From the NCBI GenBank assembly GCA_038363925.1, contig JAQQWL010000006.1, positions 972,501-1,036,500 on the forward strand: a stretch of 64,000 bases of DNA, read 5' to 3'. Positions within the stretch are counted from its first letter, which is position 1. Each line of letters starts with the position of its first letter. A program made the translations under genes and the position numbers. The DNA comes from Apiospora phragmitis (lineage: Eukaryota; Ascomycota; Sordariomycetes; Amphisphaeriales; Apiosporaceae). The notes under the pieces were generated by a model. That model saw only the letters and a list, made by a program, of their open reading frames with translations. It had not been told where the DNA came from and ran no database searches. Of this stretch, positions 32,596 to 45,271 are shown one piece after another.

Positions 32596-35082
32596 CTAGT
32601 TCAAGGCCTTCTGCCCCTTGTATTGGCCCGTCCGCCCCTGAGCGGCATCGTAGAGGGCCTGGATGTCCGCCTTCCACTGGTCCACATTGAGTCTCAGAAT
32701 GCGTCGGTCATAGGTCAAGACTAGACAAAACATCACCAGATCAGTATGCTGTGCGGCGGAAGTATGAGATGAGAAAGCAAAAAGGCTCGAAACTTACATC
32801 CATTGACTTCACCCTCCACATCGGTCGTCTGGGTCCAGACGGCCCCGCTGCAAGCGTATCTTTGGATCTGCTCCTTGAGCTCTGTCATAAGGATGTGACC
32901 GCGGTAGTTGTAGGCTTCCAGATCGGCATCGATCTCATATGTCTGATTGATGGCGTTGATGGCTTCTTGCACTTTCCAGAGACTGGGGTGGGGCGGTATT
33001 GTCAGCATCGGCATGTCAAAGAGGGGGTGCCTTCAAGGATGAGTCGGCCGGTGAGACTTACTTTTGCGCAGAAACATTGTGCCCAATGCCACCAAACTCG
33101 CCCTGAATGGCGATGCGCTTGGGGTCGTGGGGAGATGAATTGAGCGAGTAAAAGGGCGAACCACATTGCGGGTTGGCGTAATGATGGTTGTCGTGATAGT
33201 CGCCGGCGCCGTGGTCGAACCAGCCCGAGGTCGCGTCAACGAGCCGAGTAGGATCCAGCTGCTTGGTGCGGGCGGCCAGGTCGTATTCCGGATAGTAACC
33301 TTGGGTAATTTGACCCCACCCTTCATTGTAGATTATCTAAGGCAGGAAGTGTATCGTCAGTAGGTGCGTTTGACTGGAAGGATTAGAAGGATTCAATGGA
33401 AACATACCCATGTGTAGATGCTGGGGTAGCTCTTGTGTTGGTCGATCATGATTTCGAACTGTCGCTCGAACTCGGCCTGCTGGGCGGCATTCGGCTTTGG
33501 CTCCCCGTCGAACATGGCCGGCATGTCCTGGATGACAAGCAGGCCAAGCTGGTCGCAGGCCTGGTAAAACAGAGCTGGCTCGACTTTGATCTATATTCCC
33601 ATCGCCAAATCAGTGATCGGATTCTAACGTAATGCTTACTGTGGTTGAAGGTGCGTCTGCGTCTTGCTCAACTTACATGCTTTCGCACCATGTTGAGACC
33701 TAAGCTCTTCAACACCTCCAGATCGTAGACCATGGCTTCGCGACTCGGGGGCGTGTGAAGGCCATCGGGCCAGTAGCCCTGGTCCAGAGTGCCGAAGTGG
33801 AAGAAGAATTTGCCGTTGATGAGCGGTCGAACAATGCCATTGACTTCACCGACCGAGACCGTCCTGAAACCGGTGTAACTTGTCACTTCATCGTCCTTTT
33901 GGAACATAAAATATCAGTAAACATCCCACGTGTTTTGATTGGAACAAGTTAACTCACGCCCAACTTGATGCTCAGGTTATACAGAGTAGGTGAGTCGGGG
34001 GGACCACAGCTTGGGCGAGTCGACCACGAACTCGATGGGCGTGTTACCCGAGGCCTCGTGCGACATGATGGACACTCCCTCGTCCCCGACGATCGAAATG
34101 CTGACTTTGTCGTTCCCTCCCGATGTCGCGACCTGCATCTTGACTGTGACACTGTCAGTAAATCCCGGTGACACTGAGGCGCGCTGCTTCGTGGAAAGCA
34201 ATCCCTATTTGGTTTCTCTCGCTGCGACTTACCCTTACCATCCGCATCCGCCGAAATGTCCAGCTTCTGGATGTAGTTTTTCGGTACAGATTCCATCCAT
34301 ACCGTCTGCCAAATGCCGGTGCACGCTCGGTAGAAGATGTGAGAGGGGTTGACCCGCTGTTTTCCCATGGGGATGTTGTAGCCCATGGAATCAGTAGGGT
34401 CGAAAACATGCACGTGTCTGCCACGAGGCGACAGGTCAGCCAGGATACACACACGGATCCTCGGGGGAGGAGCAGATATTACGGTATACGTACAGCGTGT
34501 TGGTGCCATTGACACGGACGAGGTTGGTTACATCGAAGTTGAAGTGCCAGTAGCCACCCCTGTGGAACCCGGCCTTGCGCCCGTTAACGAAGACTGTAGC
34601 TTCGTAGTCCACGGCCTCAAAGTTAAGCATGATTCGGCGTCCCGTCTGGGTCCAGTCGTGCGGGACAGTGAATTCTCGCGTCAACCAAGCATACGTCACA
34701 TTGATATCCTGAACCCCTGAAAGGCCACTCTCCAAGCAAGACGGCACAAGAACGTCTGCCGCGTTCGCGAACGACTTTTAAGGTATTTGGTCAGCCAACG
34801 GCACATCCAACTGGTTCCGAGTTGGTGCAACTCGAAGTAACGGGTACTCACTTCATTTATGGGCGCCATACGAGCCTCGGGGTCGGCTCGTCTGTACTTC
34901 CAGATGCCGTTGAGATTCTGCCATTGCGGGCGCTGAAGGAGTGGTCGCGGGTACTCTGGCCACGGGTTCGTGCCGACCTTGTAGGTCCATTCCGTGTCAA
35001 GAGGAGGCGTCTGTACTTGATAGCCAAGCACCTGGGACACGGCGGCGAGCACGCCGAAGACGACTTGGCCACTGATATGCAT
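32596..35082 (-). CDS. Secreted glycoside hydrolase family 2 protein (beta-galactosidase/glucuronidase/mannosidase type), frame broken
   Basis: A signal peptide begins at 35082 (MHISGQVVFGVLAAVSQVLG). Domains in order: sugar-binding jelly roll (WQNLNGIWKYRRAD; FEAVDYEATVFVNGRKAGFH), an immunoglobulin-like domain (EFVVDSPKLWSP, DSPTLYNLSIKLG), then the TIM barrel with LKSLGLNMVRKHV, IIYNEGWGQ (Glu acid/base) and IQGEFGGIG (Glu nucleophile), ending RTGQYKGQKALN. At least six short introns interrupt it. Between KLWSP and DSPTLYN the run of six G on the plus strand (33997-34002) has one base too many, so the frame breaks there. Substrate cannot be fixed from sequence; a plant or fungal wall oligosaccharide is plausible. 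Confidence 0.82.
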
Positions 35083-38000
35083 CTTGGTGTCGGAAGATCA
35101 CAGACCAGACAAGCTATAGCTTATTCTTCTCCACTGGCTGTGGTCCTAGAGGACACGGGGTTTGGGGGATGGGAAGGGGAGGAGAGGATAAACCCAGAGT
35201 TGATATGAAAAGGTTTCCAAGGTCCCGTAACGCAACGCCACCAACGGGGTCGTCCAGGAGGCGGGACAGACGGCTCATGTTATATAGATCCCGGACTCGC
35301 GCTGATCGGTCTTTTCTCGCACGAGGCTTGCTTGCCAGTGTGCCGCCCTAGCATCGCAGATTCTCCAATGGTTGCCAAGCCGGTTTCCGACCTTCCTAAT
35401 TCCGATACCATCCTCGTTTCCTTGGATGACGCCGTACCTCAAGGCCGCCCACTAAGGCCAAGCAGGAAAACGAAAGAGCGGTGCGGTCAGGCTGCAGACG
35501 CAAGAGTCTGCGTGGGTCAGTTGGCTCGACTAGCGACTTGCAACTGACATCAAGCTGTAAGAGTACCGCGGAGAGTAAGAAAGCAAAGTACATACAGTAG
35601 CCATGCTACGGATGGCGCCCGGATCCACGAAGAAGCTCCACCGGTGTATGTATCCCTGGACTTGCATGGAGTGCCAGAGTTTGCGACCCAATTGCGGAAG
35701 GGTCAAAGGTATATCAGATACGAAGAGTACCTTGGTATCGACTCATCTCGTTGGTGTAACGTAGTAGCTCAGCACGGGATTCGCTGGATAGGCATTGACT
35801 CTCTAAGATTGACTTACGGCGTCGCGTGCTAGGGATATCTGGAGTTATTGACGTAGGACATGGGTAGCTAATGCAGGCGAGGTGACTAGCCAAGGCAGCC
35901 TAGGGATGTGACCGAATCACCGTCTACCTAGGTATACTCTAGTAACTCGACCCAGCAAGTGCCAGCTCGAGGGCGGTTCTCGGCAATGCAGTGGATTTCC
36001 CATTGCCATGATATCGCGTCTGGATGGCAGTTTGCCGGTCCGACTAAGCCCAGGAATGCCTCACTTGTGGCTCCCGACTGCAGACAATGGTGTTCGTGAC
36101 TGACTGTCTGTAAGCCGTTTCTATCCTTCGGCCTGTACCAGCCCTACAGTATAGATCTACGGCCCTCGCCTCGTAGGTGAAGAACGTAGGTTAACGAAAG
36201 CAAACCCATGCAGGTAAGAGAAACCGCAAACTCGAGGCTCACCGCTCAATTGGGGAAAACAAAACAAAACAAAACAATAAAAGCGAATCAATCACGGCTG
36301 TTTTCGATAACTCTGCATATCTCAATTTACGCCTAGCCGTGCTCACTCGCCATCGTGTGGCTCGGTGATTCAGCCAAGATATGATATCTCAAAAGTAGGC
36401 AGCAGCAGATAGAGAGCGCGGGTGCTCCGGCGTTGCAACTTGTCACTTGTACCAGCTCCCAGGCTGTGCCGGCCTTGGGCCCTGCCAAATGGCAGATGAT
36501 CATCGTTTTGGCGACTCGGCAGAAGATTGAGGGGGAAACCGACGAAATGGCCCGAAGGAAGATGACGGTTACCGTCTGATGGTGGGTATAAGAAAACCTG
36601 CTGGATGCTGGCAGATTGCTGGCACCAATAACGGCCAATCTTCCATGCTGGAGAACATGTGGAGTAAATAATCTAGAATGCCATCTGCCACAAGTAGAAT
36701 ACTCCTGTTCGACCAGTGAGACACAGCTAAACGAGGCCGATGAAATAATGGTCCACGATAATGACATGATGCTCATCACAGGGTCAGCAAAACTTGAGAG
36801 GCCGAGGCCCGTCATTGCCCTCATAGAGTCCGGACTATCGAAGGGAGGTGGAAATGTGAGCAGGCAGTCGTCTGGGCGTTGCTTTTGTTCACTGCGGGGA
36901 ACCTTGAGTTACAAGGCGATCTCCAACCGCCACGGAGACTTTGGAATCTTGGCATGCACCCCTCCAAGCCACCTGTCGCCTTAAGAGCCCCTAGCACAAG
37001 GCAAAGAACGTGTCCAGCGCCCAGCGCCCCTCCCCTCGGCTCCTCTTCAGCCAGTGCCGCGAGCAAAATGCGGGGAGGACCAGCTAGAAAGAATAGCTGG
37101 ACGCAAGGCTCGTGATGCTACCTACCTTAGGCACCCACATCGATGCAATGTAAGGGTTTGTTGTATCCCCTCAAATGCGAGGGGGGTTGTCACGTCTCGT
37201 GATCAGAAGTTCATGCCTAGGAAGGAATAAATGAGGTTGATTCTTCACGAGACCCCAGCTTCTACACCCCCTTACAAAGCGACGGCATCGTGACAAACCG
37301 GGGTTTGCCAAATTGGAATGTTTGACTCGCTTCTTGAATGCTTGAATCTCACCTGAGCGCTCAAAGCTGTCGAGATTAAGCCGTCAATTCGACTGCCAGG
37401 CTTTTGTTTTTTCAACTTCACTCCATCCCTCACGGCAGCAGAGAGCAGATTTTAGTTTCCAATTTTAATCTCTGGAAACTTACACCAGCATCGATGTCGT
37501 AGTGCTAGTGTGTACATGGTAGTCGATCTAGTGCATCCGTGAAATAGACGAGTTGAGTCGTCACAGTAAGTTTAATGACTGGTGGACACAGCCGGCCGGC
37601 ACCATGAGGTATATCTCAGAGCTGCTGGTATATGCCTTTCCCCCGCCCCCCCCCCTGGGTACTATACTTTTAAGTACATCTTCCATGTGAATCTGAGGTG
37701 TCGACCGGAGTATTGTATCGGAGAGAATACAGTGATTACCAGTGACCACATGGCCCGCAGGCCGCATCTGCCGTGCCCGCCCGAATGCACAGGGCAGGCA
37801 AGTACCCGCTACGTGGGACCGGGCCCCCTTCTCCAGTTCGGATCTTGCACTCAAAAACCCGTTAGGTTACCTGCGAGTCATGGAACCAAGCCCTAATGAA
37901 ACGGCCGACCAAGGGATGCTAGTTTGAGGCAGAAAACAGGCCCAATCGTCGATGCATCTCGTAAATCAAGAACACCTAAGTTCGTGGGGAATCGGTGTGT

Positions 38001-38586
38001 GGTTCATCCACTGCTCTCCACTTGTTCGTTTCAAGCAACGGGCCGTCTCTCTAGGCTGGTTGTGAAGGAAACCATGACTTTTTTCAGGGGCCCAGAAACC
38101 GATCCGTTCGGATCAACAGTTCGCAGCACAGAAAAGCCGTGTCATGAAAGTGGGATACGGTCCCGCGAGGAATGCTCTGTTAATGCACGACGCTCTTTCG
38201 GCTACCATCTTTGAGTCGAGGGCCGAGTCCATCATTGAGGGAATTTTTGACAAAACCTTTAATGGCTGTAAAAGCAATGATCATCCGTTTTGGTATTCTT
38301 CAATACCAGAGCCCTGCATGGGGCCTCGACAACAAGAAGCGGCCGGGTTCCGTGTTCAAAATCACCGCATGGCGGCCGGTACACCCACTTGAAGGTCATG
38401 TGCCCGCCGTCAAGCATAACCCGACGTGCGAAGGGCCTATCATGGGCTTTCTGTAGGTCAGTCGAGTAGGTTATAGTCTGATTTGTGATTTGTACTTGAT
38501 ATCCGCTCCAATAGCAATGTGTATGGCGTCCAGTCACTGGATCCCCTGTGACTCCTAAATTTCAAATCGCTTTCTATGGATCTGGT
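35083..38586. other. Gene-poor 3.5-kb stretch
   Basis: Promoter of the GH2 gene on the left, then sequence with only short overlapping ORFs (the longest, 163 codons at 36333-36824 on the minus strand, has no domain). A short AAAAC repeat lies at 36257-36280 and a C-rich run near 37650. I see no gene, RNA or repeat element that I can support. Confidence 0.4.
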
Positions 38587-40797
38587 CTAACCTCCACGTC
38601 TACCGCCGGTGGACATCAGTGTAATCTTCTGTTTCTTCTTCTTCTTCCCGCCGCCGCCGCCGCTCCCCGCGGCAGCACTGCCCGCACCGCTATTGCTGGG
38701 ACCCGCACCAGACTCGTCTAGAGAAAACGCCTCCATTTGCATGGCGATCTCGGCTTGCTCGAGGTAGTGGTCGGCTTGCAACCATCCGTCATCCGCAGGA
38801 CGTTCTGAGACTGGCTCAAGACTGGGCGAAGCAGCAACAACTCGTGTGCCCCATACGGTCTTGGATGTGGAAGGACTTGTGGAGATGTCGGCCAACTGAT
38901 CAAACCCAAGCCGAGGATTGGGTGGCGTTGAGCCCGGTGCCGGTGCAAGAGGCTGGAAATCATCTATATTGACCGCGGGGCCTGGCTCGAAGGTACCCAT
39001 ATGAGACTCGTCGAAGTGTCTTCGAGCACTGCGGCCGATGGCTGCAGCTTCTTGCCGCTCGGCCTGGACACGTTCACGTTCTTCCTGTGCGGCTTTGTCT
39101 CGGTGGGCCTTCCGGCGACGTTCTAGATCGCCTGAGAACGTATCGAGAACCTCGGGTGGAACTATATCGGTCCAGTCACACTCCAGAAAGCTAACAACAC
39201 ATCCAAACGGTAAGTGACCAAGATACTTGGCTCGCTTCCGCAATGCCTCATCAACCACATGGCCAGTGGATATGTGTTCCACCTGCGGTAACAATGTTGA
39301 AGGGAAATTTGAGAAATCGCCGAACTTGGTCTTTAGGATGCGGATGTCTAAGGGCGACAAGTATAGGTGAGGCGGGGCGGTATAAAAGAAGAATGTAGGC
39401 CCAGCGGACTGCTTGGCCAGCAAGTTCGGCTGCCCCTGAGATAATGGACCAGCAGCATCCTCGTCGCCGACCTCGTCTTTTTGCTCCCTAACCTTATCAT
39501 TGGCTGTAGTGATGGCACGGACTGCTTTTATTGTCCAGTCGCCATCTTCAGTGCCGAATTGATGCTCATCTTCGCTCGCCTGTTTGCGTAGGTCTTCCAC
39601 CTCACGATCATACTGCTCCACCGCGTAGTCGTTCGTTCCTTTCATAATGTGGGCATAGTCTAAAACATTTGCTGCGAAATGCCATGGTACATCCTCGCCA
39701 ATATTCATCACGTCTGGGCCCCCTTCTTTTGGTAAAGCCAAAGTCGACCCCGTTTCTCTCATCATCAGGCGCAAGACGACGTCTTCCCCGGGTCGAGGCA
39801 GTGGGTTTTCTTGACCAGCATAGAAGCGAACGGGTCGAGTTTCTGCCAATTTGAAGGAATCTTCGCAAATAGGACACTTCTTCCATCGTGCCTCCTTCCT
39901 TGAGCTGTGTTCGTCTTCGCTTGTCGAGTTCATAAATCGTAATAAGCACGGGAGACAGAAGATGTGTCCGCACCGCGCCATGCGCGGCGCTACCGGCTCC
40001 GAGAGACAGATGGGACATGATGTTGACTGTGATTTGGTGGAAGCCAGCACTTGGAGCACATCGGACCAGTCCACATGCTTATTCGCGTCGCTAGCCTGAG
40101 CAGTATAATCGCCATTTGGCGAGACTACGAATCGGTAGTTGGCATGCACAAACTTGGCCTTGTCGACGGGGTGGTAGCCGGAGCCCGGGCCCCACGTCGC
40201 ATGTCGGCGAGAGGCTCTGCCGTGGCTATGTCCGTAGCCCTGTTCATGAAAGGGTCGAGTGGTGAAATTGAGTAGATGGGTGATAGAAGTCTGGCCTCGT
40301 CGACTCGATGCATTACGGACTGCTCTCTGTTATAAGGTCAGTGACATGATCGTACGACGTTCGCAGTATCGGAACGCGACGGCAACTGTGCCATGAATAC
40401 CAAGACTATTCAAAGTCCCAGGTCGGCAAAGCATCCAATATAGTTGCCGCTGCCGATGCCTAGACCGGGCTGAAGAGCGAACGAGATGCATGGGTCATCG
40501 CCACCGATAGCATGCTACAGTAAGAAGATGGGGCGAGCTCACAAGTTCAGCCATCGCATCGTCATCATCCAAGCGACCATCTCTCAATGGCCTCCTCTTT
40601 TCTCTGTGCTGCTTCCGGGCAGCCTGACCTTTCCGTGGCACCGACGTCGAGGTGGTAGGGGTGGACGATGCCGATCGTCGGGTACTCGACTCGTGGCTTG
40701 GAGATGGCACGGAGACGGGCTGTGAAGGGGTGTAATTGAAGTTGGAACTTGATGCCGATAGGGGCTTTCCTCCCAGATTCAGAGAATTCGAGTTCAT
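38587..40797 (-). CDS. RING-finger E3 ubiquitin ligase, RNF10/Mag2 family
   Basis: Two exons: 40797-40543 and 40326-38587 (GTGAGC donor, ATAACAG acceptor, phase 0), giving about 664 aa. Exon 1 is Ser/Pro-rich and basic. Exon 2 begins with the family signature TSITHLLNFTTRPF and YHPVDKAKFVHANYRFVV, then a C3HC4 RING: CPICLSEPVAPRMARCGHIF, CLPCLLRF, and CPICEDSF. A middle segment with TFFFYTAPPHLYLSPLDIRI and a Glu/Arg coiled coil follow, ending in a Gly/Lys-rich tail. RNF10 and yeast Mag2 ubiquitinate 40S ribosomal proteins during initiation or collision quality control. An alternative upstream start at 40929 is possible; the one chosen begins MNSNSLNLGGKPL. Confidence 0.85.
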
Positions 40798-41517
40798 GGT
40801 GACCTCGGGGGCAGGATGGCTATCGTGGTGTTGTGCCTGGGAGGCAATTGCGTCGCAAGAATCGGCGCCGCTGATATGGGAAGGGCTGACTGATTTCACC
40901 GTCCGTCCGGTACCGAAGGCGACACCCAAGCAACAAAATCGGAATATTCGACTGGACTAAACTAATAACCCAGAAACTTCCGCAATAGACAACGGCAAAA
41001 TAAGAAACCACTGGATGAATAGGAAAAAGTCAAAGCTAGATTAGAATGAAGTGGCAATTCAGGATTGATCATGAAGGGGTCCAGTGGTGGATGGACCCCG
41101 GAGGAGTGGTAATGATCGAGGTTAGAGGGGGAAAAGGAAGGCGAAGAGTCACTCGCGCGCGGTCTGCCGGTCCAATGATTAATCTTGGCGGGGCAAAAGA
41201 AGACGGTCCTGGCCTGACCTGAACCCAAACGGCCGTTTTCACTGGCTGCTGGTGCAAGTAAGCCTAAAAAGCTTCCCTCCCAGTATCCACCAGCCGTCAG
41301 TACAGGCCTCTTAAAGCCGATGGCCGAGTACATATTTGCAGATACAGATTTAGATGTAATAAAAATACAATAAAGGAAAGGTTGTATCTAGGATTGGCTT
41401 ATATACGGGCACCTGCCTCAATTAATGCGGAAAGAAAATACTAGAAACAGCCATAGCCTTCAAAGAGGATTGCCTGTATCGCCTATAAAAAGAGGCGCAA
41501 ATCTCAAAAAGTTACTG

Positions 41518-41606
41518 CGACGCGAGCAGGATTCGAACCTGCGCTCCCGAAGGAAATTGATATCGCCAGTTCGAGTCAATCACGTTAACCACTCCGTCAT
41601 CGCGCC
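41518..41606 (-). tRNA. tRNA-Ser (anticodon CGA), with a short intron
   Basis: Reads on the minus strand GGCGCGA (acceptor), GAGTGGTTAA (D loop), ATTGA...TCAAT (anticodon stem) with CTCGAA, hence anticodon CGA, followed by about 9 nt of intron before the 3' half of the stem. A long variable arm (TTCCTTCGGGAGC) and T arm GCAGGTTCGAATCCTGC follow, then TCGCGTC pairing with the acceptor (one G-T). The long variable arm is typical of serine tRNAs, and the CGA isoacceptor commonly carries an intron in fungi. 89 nt without CCA. Confidence 0.85.
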
Positions 41607-41815
41607 ATGCCATTGCTTCTTGATGACAAATACTTTACTATAACCATTTATATTGTCAGAACAAAACCAAACGAAAACTGCTTGCTCAGGTCCTATCCTG
41701 AAGAGGGCATACCGTTTATCATTTCATATTTGTCCTAGATAATCAATCAAATTTGTAGGCTTTAATCTATTTTCCACACTTTGCTGGCTTTCTCGCATTT
41801 CGGTACTGCATGCAA

Positions 41816-43343
41816 TCACTCAAGGGCCTCACTAGGAATGTTTTGCCTCTGAGGAAATTCCATTCCATCTTCTTCTAGACTTGGTTCAGTGGCTTCGTGC
41901 GATACTCTTGTTCCAATACTGCCGGCCTCACCGGAGGCACCTCGTCTATCCGCTGGCACTTGGCGATGTGAACACGGATTTCCCTTTGACAGAACGGCCT
42001 CTGAATGACTCTTCCGCACCAATACTCATATCCTTTGACCCCGGGCTGGTGGTTGTGGTGGTGCCGGTGGTGTCGGTGAACTCGCTGAACCCTGACGTTG
42101 TGACGTGATACATCGACTTGCGGACCCTGCGGCCCTTCTCGGTGGTCCGGAGCTCATAGACCGGCCGCTGCGACGAGCCTCCCTCCGTCCGGCTTGAGTA
42201 GCCGAGCAGCAATGTGCTGCGGACGACCTGCGTCGCCCTGAGGACCGACGGCCACAGCACCGGCATGTTGGTTACCAAGATGGCGACGAAGCTCTCCCGG
42301 ACCGCCCAAGAGGCTGACGTGTCGGCATTGTCTTTGGCGTCCTGAAACCTAGATCGTCAGTCTTCCGAATTCATCTATCCGAAGGGACTCTTCTTGCTCG
42401 CCGGCACGTCGGCAATACAGGAAGGGGAGGTGGGCTTGCCTTCAACGCAAGAACGCATCGCAGAATAGCAGCTATGGCCACAAATATGCCGCCCGAGAAC
42501 AAGAGGCAGAGGCCGAGCTTCTTTGCAGTCCTCAAGCGGGCGTTGAGAAGCATCGGCACCGGGATGGCCATCAAGTAAGTGTCTGTAAGGATGTTCAAAG
42601 TCACCGTGACGATGTAATTGACAATGGATACCGTAGTTTGACAGGAATTGCCTGGGTCTGGGTATATCTGCCAGTTCTTCTCGAATGGCAAGCCACATGC
42701 GAAGAGGATGGTTGAAGTGACTGCAACGTAGGTGGCGGCAAGAAGATAAAACCCAACGCGCACTCGGCCCGCCAAAGGCTCCAACCCTTCAGTGAGGCGC
42801 AAATAGAACCTGCGGTAGGGTTAGCCACCGTTGACCGTAGATTCTCAAGCAGCTGGCGATCTCAGAACTGACGCGCACATAGAGCCCTTGGTGGCCCACA
42901 GTACAAGTGTATAGCTACACCAGCCCACGATATGCGTTTTCGAGCCGTTTACGCTATTGACTGGTGTCAGTCTGGGGAGGGTGCTATCTAGCAGGTTCCA
43001 GAGGCTTCCTCGGTTACTGACCGTAGTCTATACTCCGGGTCACTAGGAGACATCGTTTTGCGGTATTCATCTGTCATGGAGCTGTTGGCTAACCCTTGCC
43101 AGAAGTGGCTGACCATGTACGCTATCATGGTTTCCATGCTGAAAGCGAACTGCCCAGAAGTCAGATACCAATCTCTGCGACCGTCGGTTGAAAAGAGAGA
43201 CTGACTGCAACCACCCACATGAGGTAGTCATCGCTCTGGAGGCCCTTCAGGCCTATGGCGTGAACTCGGATATATGTCCGTACAGCAATCACCATAAGGC
43301 CGATTCCAAGCAGCGTGAAGGCCTCGGTGGTGAAAGGGTCCAT
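41816..43343 (-). CDS. Rhodopsin-like integral membrane protein (fungal 7-TM family)
   Basis: Starts MDPFTTEAFTLLGIGLMVIA at 43343. Introns follow DDYLMWVVA (GTCAGT) and SPSDPEYRLR (GTCAGT), and one more lies near 42350-42430. Conserved pieces: SMETMIAYMVSHFWQGLANS, VNGSKTHIVGWCSYTLVLW, CQTTVSIVNYIVTVTLNILT with DTYLMAIPVPML, AKKLGLCLLFSGGIFVAIAA, and SFVAILVTNMPVLWP. This is the same broad family as the gene at 17766-19269 but not a close copy. Hydrophilic C-terminus; the frame that holds the transmembrane part stops at 41946, while a second frame to 41816 carries a plausible tail (GSIGTRVSHEATEPSLEEDG), so a further frame break near 41980-42010 is likely. Confidence 0.8.
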
Positions 43344-44561
43344 CGGAGCGGTCGAAGCAGGCGCCGGTGTTTATCAGAGTCATAGAAAGAGAACACAACT
43401 ACAATGCAACGTGCCATTGCGACTGTTTGTCTTGAGTGGCAGTTGGGTATACAGATGGATTGGAAATATATGGGAATTAATCGATCATCGCCACGTGGAG
43501 TCTTGAGCTGATCACATCAGACCGTTCGAGACAAAGAGCAGAACTTAAAATTCGAAACATTAGGCCGATGACTATATTAGGCTTAAACTTAGTTTATTCC
43601 ATGCAACGTCGAGACTCGTTACTCACGAGTCGGTGAACCTATAAGCTTCCAGCAAACATTCGATTGTAATAAGCTATCGAGTCGAGACCACGCCAAGCCG
43701 TATGGGATTCTTCGATAAAGAACCAGATTCTTGCTCCTCGGGGAGAACGACCATTTAAAAATTTTCGCACTGACCCATGATCTGGAACGGAATATGCTTG
43801 CTTACTCAATCGCATTTAATACTATCATAACAAGGGATAGCTCCGTCTCTCTCAGCCAACGCCGAACCCTTCTCCGGGCTCCCCTTCGGGAATAAAATCT
43901 GGCTAAACGTATGGTATTGTCTTACCAACTTCATGCGTCCAATTATGGATCATTTTGCGCAGGAGAACTTCACTTTTTGTCTAGCCAAGATCCCTGTGCC
44001 TTGGAAAACTTCATCTCGAAACGATGTGGTTCGAGTCCGACGGACCGCGATGCACCACGTGCCAGAATGGAAACGAGGCGAGATGTCAAACGGAACGCAG
44101 TCCCAAAGTGACGAGAAGCTTTCGAGGTGCGCACCGTCGTCTCGATTGGTCTTCGTATCTGTCTGACCGTTTGCCAATGTGGCTGTCTCACTAATCAGGT
44201 CCGTCGTTCCCGTCGCCTTTAGCTGGCCGTAGCAGAGCAGTCAGGATTCCTCGCACCAAGGGGCTGGCGGTAATTGCTACTAATTAGCAGTACGGGTTCA
44301 TTAACGAATCGCTGAACTTTATGAGAGTGACCAATACCGGTAAATTGCAGTCACTGGTCGCCGAGAGAAGTCCCATCATGTTATCATTCAATCGACTTGA
44401 CGGGTCACCACTTGCATAAGTCGCCCACAGGTGACCATACCCGTAAGGTACATGATATCTGATAGTATTGACTATGAACCTCTCACCGTTGCTAAACGCA
44501 CGAGTCTATCTGGGTGGTGCGGCTCACAGCGGATCGGGATGATCATTGCTTTTCAATGTTC
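43344..44561. other. Intergenic, no gene recognised
   Basis: Mixed sequence with short ORFs only. GGTTCGAGTCC near 44027 resembles a tRNA B box but has no tRNA fold around it. Confidence 0.4.
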
Positions 44562-45271
44562 TCAGAAGAGAGCAATGGCGGCTGCCAAGCAAACGATCAT
44601 GCCGAAAGGAGCAGCCGAGGCGGCGACACCGGCACCCGTTGGTGCAGTGGTCGGCGTCGAGGAGGATGATGATGACGATTTGCCGTTTTGAAACTTGTCC
44701 GAAGATGCTTCAGTCGCCGTCTTTCCAGTCTCTGCGCTGCCCGCCGAGGTAGTCGTGGGGGCGGCGGTAATGGTGTCGGAGCGTGTCCCAGTCAACAGGG
44801 TGGTACCGGGAGCATCAGTCTCGGTGACATGGCCAGTGCCAGTCAGCACGGTGGTGCCGGGAGCCTTGCTCGTGCTTCCAGCCTCGGCAACCTTGGTGGT
44901 CGAGGCAGCCGACGAGGCGGTAGAGGAAGCCGCAACAGCCTCCGGGCCGAAACCGGAAAGGTAGGTGGGAGAGTACTGCGCAGTGCCCTTGTAGTTGCCA
45001 CAGCCAGGCACATTCGTCTTGGTGGAGCCCGGCCCCCACCGCAGTCCAGCAACTCGCATCTGTTGGTTGAGTCAATATGCATCGTGGCAGGCAGGCTGCC
45101 GCATAGGATAGCTATAACTTACACCTCGCCGGTTCCCGGCACATACCAGATCATGCTGGCCTCGCCCCATTGGTTCTTAGTCGCCGAAGAAACACAACCT
45201 CCAATGTCTGTTTTGGCCGCAATGGGTGCAGCAAGAAGTGCTGCAACGAGCAGAGTTTGGACGGAGTGCAT
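44562..45271 (-). CDS. Predicted GPI-anchored Ser/Thr-rich surface protein, frame broken
   Basis: Exon 1 from 45271 encodes a signal peptide (MHSVQTLLVAALLAAPIAA) and WGEASMIWYVPGTGEV. After an intron (GTAAGT donor) exon 2 reads CELLDCGGGRAPP, then the frame changes near 45016-45025, and the other frame continues TNVPGCGNYKGTAQYSPTYL, a Ser/Thr/Ala-rich stalk, Ser7 run, and a hydrophobic C-terminus (GMIVCLAAAIALF) as in GPI proteins. Both halves match one fungal surface-protein layout, so the break looks like a missing base. Function unknown; cell-wall location inferred. Confidence 0.7.

Noticed and set aside
36333..36824. 163-codon minus-strand ORF
   Set aside because: No domain, no start context, overlapping ORFs on the other strand; composition not coding-like.
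40798..40929. Upstream start for the RNF10-like protein
   Set aside because: The extra 44 codons are open but not motif-bearing; the ATG at 40797 begins the Ser-rich leader typical of the family. Kept as an alternative in the entry.
44020..44060. Possible tRNA around GGTTCGAGTCC
   Set aside because: No matching A box at the right distance and no acceptor or anticodon stem.
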